A stretch of DNA of 64,000 nucleotides from Natronospira proteinivora (lineage in GTDB: Bacteria > Pseudomonadota > Gammaproteobacteria > Natronospirales > Natronospiraceae), in assembly GCF_024170465.1 (NCBI RefSeq), contig NZ_JALJYF010000001.1:620001-684000 (forward strand). Direction: 5' to 3'. Shown in pieces: positions 60,954 through 64,000 of the stretch. The notes beneath the pieces are model-generated. The model saw only the letters and a list, made by a program, of their open reading frames with translations, did no database searches and was not told the DNA's origin. Both the position numbers and the translations under genes were made by a program. Numbering within the stretch: position 1 is the stretch's first letter; every line of letters starts with the position of its first letter.

Positions 60954-62948
60954 TCAGAATGGTATGCGAATTTCCCCAAAGATCCTTCGGTGGAATCGAT
61001 TGCGTGGCCAGGTATCTCGGTAATCACCGCTTAGACTCTGGATCACCAGTGCCAGTCGAGGGGCGTTGTCATCACTTCCCATGGTGTGGGCGATACGCAT
61101 ATCCGCCCTCCGGGTGTGGTTCACTCGGGCGCCGAGATTCATGAGTTGATACTCACTATAATAGAAGTAGCTGAGGCTGATCCTAGTCCTGTCATTGAAT
61201 TCATATTGTCCCAGCAGGCTCATGCTGTGACGGGGGGCGCTGTCATTGATGGTTCCTGATTGGTCCGGGCTATCAATCTTCTTATAGGCATAAGAGGTGT
61301 TCAGCCGTATCCGCTCCATGGGGCGCCACTCCAAGGAGGTTTCCAAGCCGGTTATTCTGGCATTTTCCAAGTTGGCGAAGTCCACGGCTTCACCATCAAA
61401 AGGGTCCTCGGGAACCGGTGACGAGATATACATGATCATATCCTGAATATGATCATGATGGATTCGGGTATCGATGGTCAGGGAATGTGTCGGCGATTCA
61501 TAGAGGTGGCCCAACTCGACGCTATCCACCGTCTCCCGTTCCAGCCCCCCTGATGCCAGTACCACTTGTTGATACGCCAGGGGCATGTCGATGGACCAGT
61601 CTCCGAGTTCCTCGATAAGAACCGGGGAGCGAGTGGCACGACTGGCCGACAAGCGCAGGGTGTGATTTGTCCCCAGGTGACGATTAAGGGCAAGTCGGGG
61701 AGAAAAGGCTCCATCCACGATTTGATCATCCTCATACATGGCCCCCAGGTTCATGGTGTAATCGGGTGTGGGTTGCCATTCAAGCTGGGTAAAGACGCGT
61801 CCGGAGCGATTCTTTTCGGGGCCATCCGGGAAATAGGCTTGCGGTGACTCCACTTTATCTTCGCGGGCACCCAGACCCCATAAAATGCGGCTGGTTTCTG
61901 ACAGCCTCAGGGTATGCTGGAACTCAATGTCACTGCGGCTGCTGACCCGTGACTCGTCCACCGGGACTTCGGCGAAGTCCAGTTCCACGATGGGACGGGT
62001 GTGAAAAGTTTCATCGATGTCTTCTTCACTGTGATGGATGCGAAACTCCAGCAACTGGCCGGAGTCGGTCTGATACTCCCAATTCAACTGCCCGAAATGA
62101 TTTTTCCAGTACTGATCCCTCGGCGGTTCAAAGGCCGGGTGGTCACGTCCCCATTCCTGTCGGCCCCGGCTGACACCCGCCCGGGCATGTAAATTGCTGT
62201 TGGGGCCGGTGTGGTAGCGAAGCTGGGTATTGATGAAACGATGACTCTTTCCGTCAAACTCCAGTCGTTGATTATCAAATCCGTTATCACCCCATTGAGC
62301 AGTGGAAATGCTCCAGTCCGTGCGGTCACTGGAGCCAAATTGGCGATATTGGGCACGGTGGGCGTAATCATCCCCGGCCAGCACTTCAATCTCGCCACCG
62401 CTGCGATCGGCCGGATCACGGGTAATGATATTGATGGTGCCGAGAAAGGCGTTGGTACCAAAGGCGGAGGTGTTGGGGCCACGGGTCACTTCAATTCGCT
62501 CGATGTCACTGACCGAATACGGCAGGGAAGGCCAGGGGACACCACCAAAACTGGGGGTGTAAACACTGCGACCATCCACCAGGACTTCCAGCCGACGAGA
62601 ATAGGATTCCGCCCCAAAACCCATGACCACGGAAGACCAGTGCCCGGAGGTGTAACTCACTACGGCACCCGGTACATAACGTAGTAACTCCTGAATTTCC
62701 CGGGCACCGGAAGCCTTGATCATTTCCCGGTCAATTACCGTCACGGAAACGGGTGAATCGTCCCGAGCCTGCCGAAGGCGGGAACCGGTCAATACCCGGG
62801 CTGGACTTTCCAGGTAGGCGTCCTCGGTCAACAAGCCCTGGGCGTCATCCTCATTTCCAGCGTAAGCAGGGTTGGTCCAGGCAGTCAGGGCGGCCAGGAT
62901 AACGGGGCTTGAGAGAGCCGTCCAATGGTGGCTGACACTGGCAGTCAT
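60954..62948 (-). CDS. TonB-dependent outer-membrane receptor
   Basis: 664-residue receptor with a signal peptide ending near PAYA. The plug domain (about 45-165) has VTVIDREMIKASGAREIQELL, RLEVLVDGRSVYTPSFGG and the DIERIEVTRGPNTSAFGTNAFLG strand. A 22-strand barrel follows and ends RIFGEIRIPF with terminal Phe. The TonB-box region (PARVLTGSRL) is atypical. The ligand cannot be inferred; no siderophore, vitamin B12 or heme genes are nearby. First gene of the minus-strand unit with the binding protein and the kinase. Confidence 0.92.
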   Translation of the reverse strand: MTASVSHHWTALSSPVILAALTAWTNPAYAGNEDDAQGLLTEDAYLESPARVLTGSRLRQARDDSPVSVTVIDREMIKASGAREIQELLRYVPGAVVSYTSGHWSSVVMGFGAESYSRRLEVLVDGRSVYTPSFGGVPWPSLPYSVSDIERIEVTRGPNTSAFGTNAFLGTINIITRDPADRSGGEIEVLAGDDYAHRAQYRQFGSSDRTDWSISTAQWGDNGFDNQRLEFDGKSHRFINTQLRYHTGPNSNLHARAGVSRGRQEWGRDHPAFEPPRDQYWKNHFGQLNWEYQTDSGQLLEFRIHHSEEDIDETFHTRPIVELDFAEVPVDESRVSSRSDIEFQHTLRLSETSRILWGLGAREDKVESPQAYFPDGPEKNRSGRVFTQLEWQPTPDYTMNLGAMYEDDQIVDGAFSPRLALNRHLGTNHTLRLSASRATRSPVLIEELGDWSIDMPLAYQQVVLASGGLERETVDSVELGHLYESPTHSLTIDTRIHHDHIQDMIMYISSPVPEDPFDGEAVDFANLENARITGLETSLEWRPMERIRLNTSYAYKKIDSPDQSGTINDSAPRHSMSLLGQYEFNDRTRISLSYFYYSEYQLMNLGARVNHTRRADMRIAHTMGSDDNAPRLALVIQSLSGDYRDTWPRNRFHRRIFGEIRIPF

Positions 62949-63077
62949 CGAGCCCTGCCTGTCTGTTTACGGTCATTATTTCTCATGGCCCTAAAGATAC
63001 CCGTTCAGGGCCTTCCAGGTCCATTTCCCCCGGCAGGGGTCTGGTACACTCACGCTTGGTTGAAACAGGAGCGGAAT

Positions 63078-63914
63078 GTGAACGTTCTGGCCTTTGACAT
63101 TGAGACCGTTCCAGATACTGAGACGGGCCGGCGACTGCTGGATCTGGGCGATCTGGACGATCAGGATACCGGGCGGGCCATGTTGCATCGGCGGCGCCAG
63201 GAAACCGGGGGACGGGATTTTCTGCCCCTGCATTTGCACCGGGTGGTGGCCATCTCCGTCGCCTTGCGTCAAGGGGATCGCTTTCGGGTCTGGACCCTGG
63301 GTGACCGAGACGCCGGCGAAGCCGAAATGATCGCTCGTTTCTACGAAGGGCTGGAGCGGTTTCAGCCGGATCTGGTGTCCTGGAACGGAGCCGGCTTCGA
63401 TCTGCCGGTTCTGCATTACCGGGCCTTGTTGCACGGGGTGCCGGCACCGGCCTATTGGGAAACTGGTGACAATGCCCAGGCCTTTCGCTGGAACAATTAT
63501 CTCAACCGTTTTCACTGGCGGCATCTGGACCTGATGGATGTGATGGCCGGTTTCCAGGGGCGAGGCACTGCCAAACTGGAAGAGGTGGCGGTGATGCTGG
63601 GTTTGCCCGGCAAGCTTGGCATGCATGGCAGTCTGGTCTGGGACCGCATTCTCGATGGTGATATCCAGGCGGTGCGAGATTACTGTGAAACCGATGCCCT
63701 GAATACCTATCTGGTGTATCTACGCTTTGAAGTGATGCGCGGTCGCCTGGATGCCCAGGGCTATGCCGATGAGCAGGCCCGGGTTCACCGTTTCCTGGAA
63801 ACGGCCGAGGGCGAGCATTTTCAACAATTTCTGGCCGGCTGGGAGGCGCGCCCCCTCTGGCAAGGGCACAACAGTCAAGACAAGGATTCCCGTGGTACGC
63901 AAGAAGAAGACTGA
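63078..63914 (+). CDS. Predicted 3'-5' exonuclease, PolB-like DEDDy family
   Basis: 278-residue protein; start is GTG 63078 with AGGAG 6-7 nt upstream, giving NVLAFDIETVPD. Exonuclease motifs: Exo I DIET, Exo II SWNGAGFDLPVL, Exo III RDYCETDALNTYLVY. This matches the DUF-type DNA polymerase B exonuclease domain (PF10108) without a polymerase domain. The 129-bp divergent gap with the TonB receptor contains a TACACT (63045-63050) as a possible -10. Its stop is inside rlmD. Confidence 0.85.
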   Translation: MNVLAFDIETVPDTETGRRLLDLGDLDDQDTGRAMLHRRRQETGGRDFLPLHLHRVVAISVALRQGDRFRVWTLGDRDAGEAEMIARFYEGLERFQPDLVSWNGAGFDLPVLHYRALLHGVPAPAYWETGDNAQAFRWNNYLNRFHWRHLDLMDVMAGFQGRGTAKLEEVAVMLGLPGKLGMHGSLVWDRILDGDIQAVRDYCETDALNTYLVYLRFEVMRGRLDAQGYADEQARVHRFLETAEGEHFQQFLAGWEARPLWQGHNSQDKDSRGTQEED

Positions 63915-64000
63915 TATCCGCCTGACCCTGGATATACGGGACCTGTCCCATGATGGCCGGGGTGTGGGCAGTGCCGATAGTGGCAAGACCTTTTTCGCCC
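63892..64000 (+). CDS. rlmD: 23S rRNA (uracil-1939) methyltransferase, N-terminal part
   Basis: Only the first 36 codons are inside the window. The start is GTG 63892, with AAGGA 6 nt upstream. The sequence RKKKTDIRLTLDIRDLSHDGRGVG followed by GKTFF is the TRAM-domain start of RlmD/RumA. It overlaps the exonuclease gene by 23 nt. The nearness of rlmD to a barA-type kinase matches E. coli, where the two are neighbours; relA may follow beyond the window. Confidence 0.75.
   Translation, partial: MVRKKKTDIRLTLDIRDLSHDGRGVGSADSGKTFFA

Noticed and set aside
62925-63077. Longer form of the exonuclease starting opposite the TonB receptor start
   Set aside because: The canonical exonuclease start with ribosome site is GTG 63078; the upstream frame has no similarity to the family.

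Overview
This 64 kb window is a dense, GC-rich, housekeeping stretch of a gammaproteobacterial chromosome. Lipid A, LPS, BAM, RpoS, RpoE/Rse, SdhCDAB and TonB genes all point to a Gram-negative gammaproteobacterium. The gene order resembles the Ectothiorhodospiraceae/Chromatiales or pseudomonad side more than the enterics, but I cannot name a genus from sequence alone. I see no rRNA, tRNA, CRISPR array, insertion sequence, integrase or phage gene. No gene-free stretch exceeds 300 bp; the longest, about 270 bp, lies in front of lepA. Many genes overlap by ATGA or TGATG junctions, and GTG/TTG starts are common.

Layout. (1) 1-14458, plus strand: envelope and DNA replication cluster uppS-cdsA-dxr-rseP-bamA-skp-lpxD-fabZ-lpxA-lpxB-rnhB-dnaE, almost as in E. 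coli. (2) 14535-22388: an orphan beta-propeller lipoprotein on the minus strand, then accA, tilS, pyrG, kdsA, eno. (3) 22463-31205: ftsB-ispD, a convergent VOC-fold gene, ispF-truD-enoyl-CoA isomerase-like gene, a 48-residue DUF3096 membrane peptide, an Smr protein, then surE-pcm-yqaA-nlpD-rpoS. (4) 31232-37207: a Mth938-like gene, an RpfE-like gene coupled to recJ, prfB with its programmed +1 frameshift, and lysS. (5) 37274-39744, minus strand: ygfZ, an unrecognised gene and a tandem universal stress protein. (6) 39902-44277: a succinate dehydrogenase operon that carries two predicted SdhA assembly factors (DUF1674/SDHAF4 type and SdhE) plus ygfX. (7) 44128-45867: nadB, whose C-terminal 49 codons lie antisense to the end of ygfX. 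(8) 46072-57149: rpoE-rseA-rseB-rseC, a DegP-like protease, a glutaredoxin-like protein, lepA-lepB-DUF4845-rnc-era-recO-pdxJ-acpS. (9) 57184-62948, minus strand: TonB-dependent receptor, periplasmic ABC-type binding protein and BarA/GacS-type hybrid kinase in one transcription unit. (10) 63078-64000: a DEDD exonuclease and the start of rlmD.

How it fits together. The window joins several well-known conserved neighbourhoods: outer-membrane biogenesis, isoprenoid/tRNA modification/stress sigma factor, succinate dehydrogenase with its maturation factors, and the RpoE regulon with RNA processing and translation GTPases. The parts least explained by textbook synteny are the receptor-binding protein-kinase triad (57184-62948), the overprinted nadB/ygfX end, the long structured lepA leader, and a few orphan genes (14535-15758, 38260-38700, 26467-26613). 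The triad is the best candidate here for a poorly described system: it looks like an outer-membrane-to-cytoplasm sensing chain with no transporter permease or ATPase beside it.
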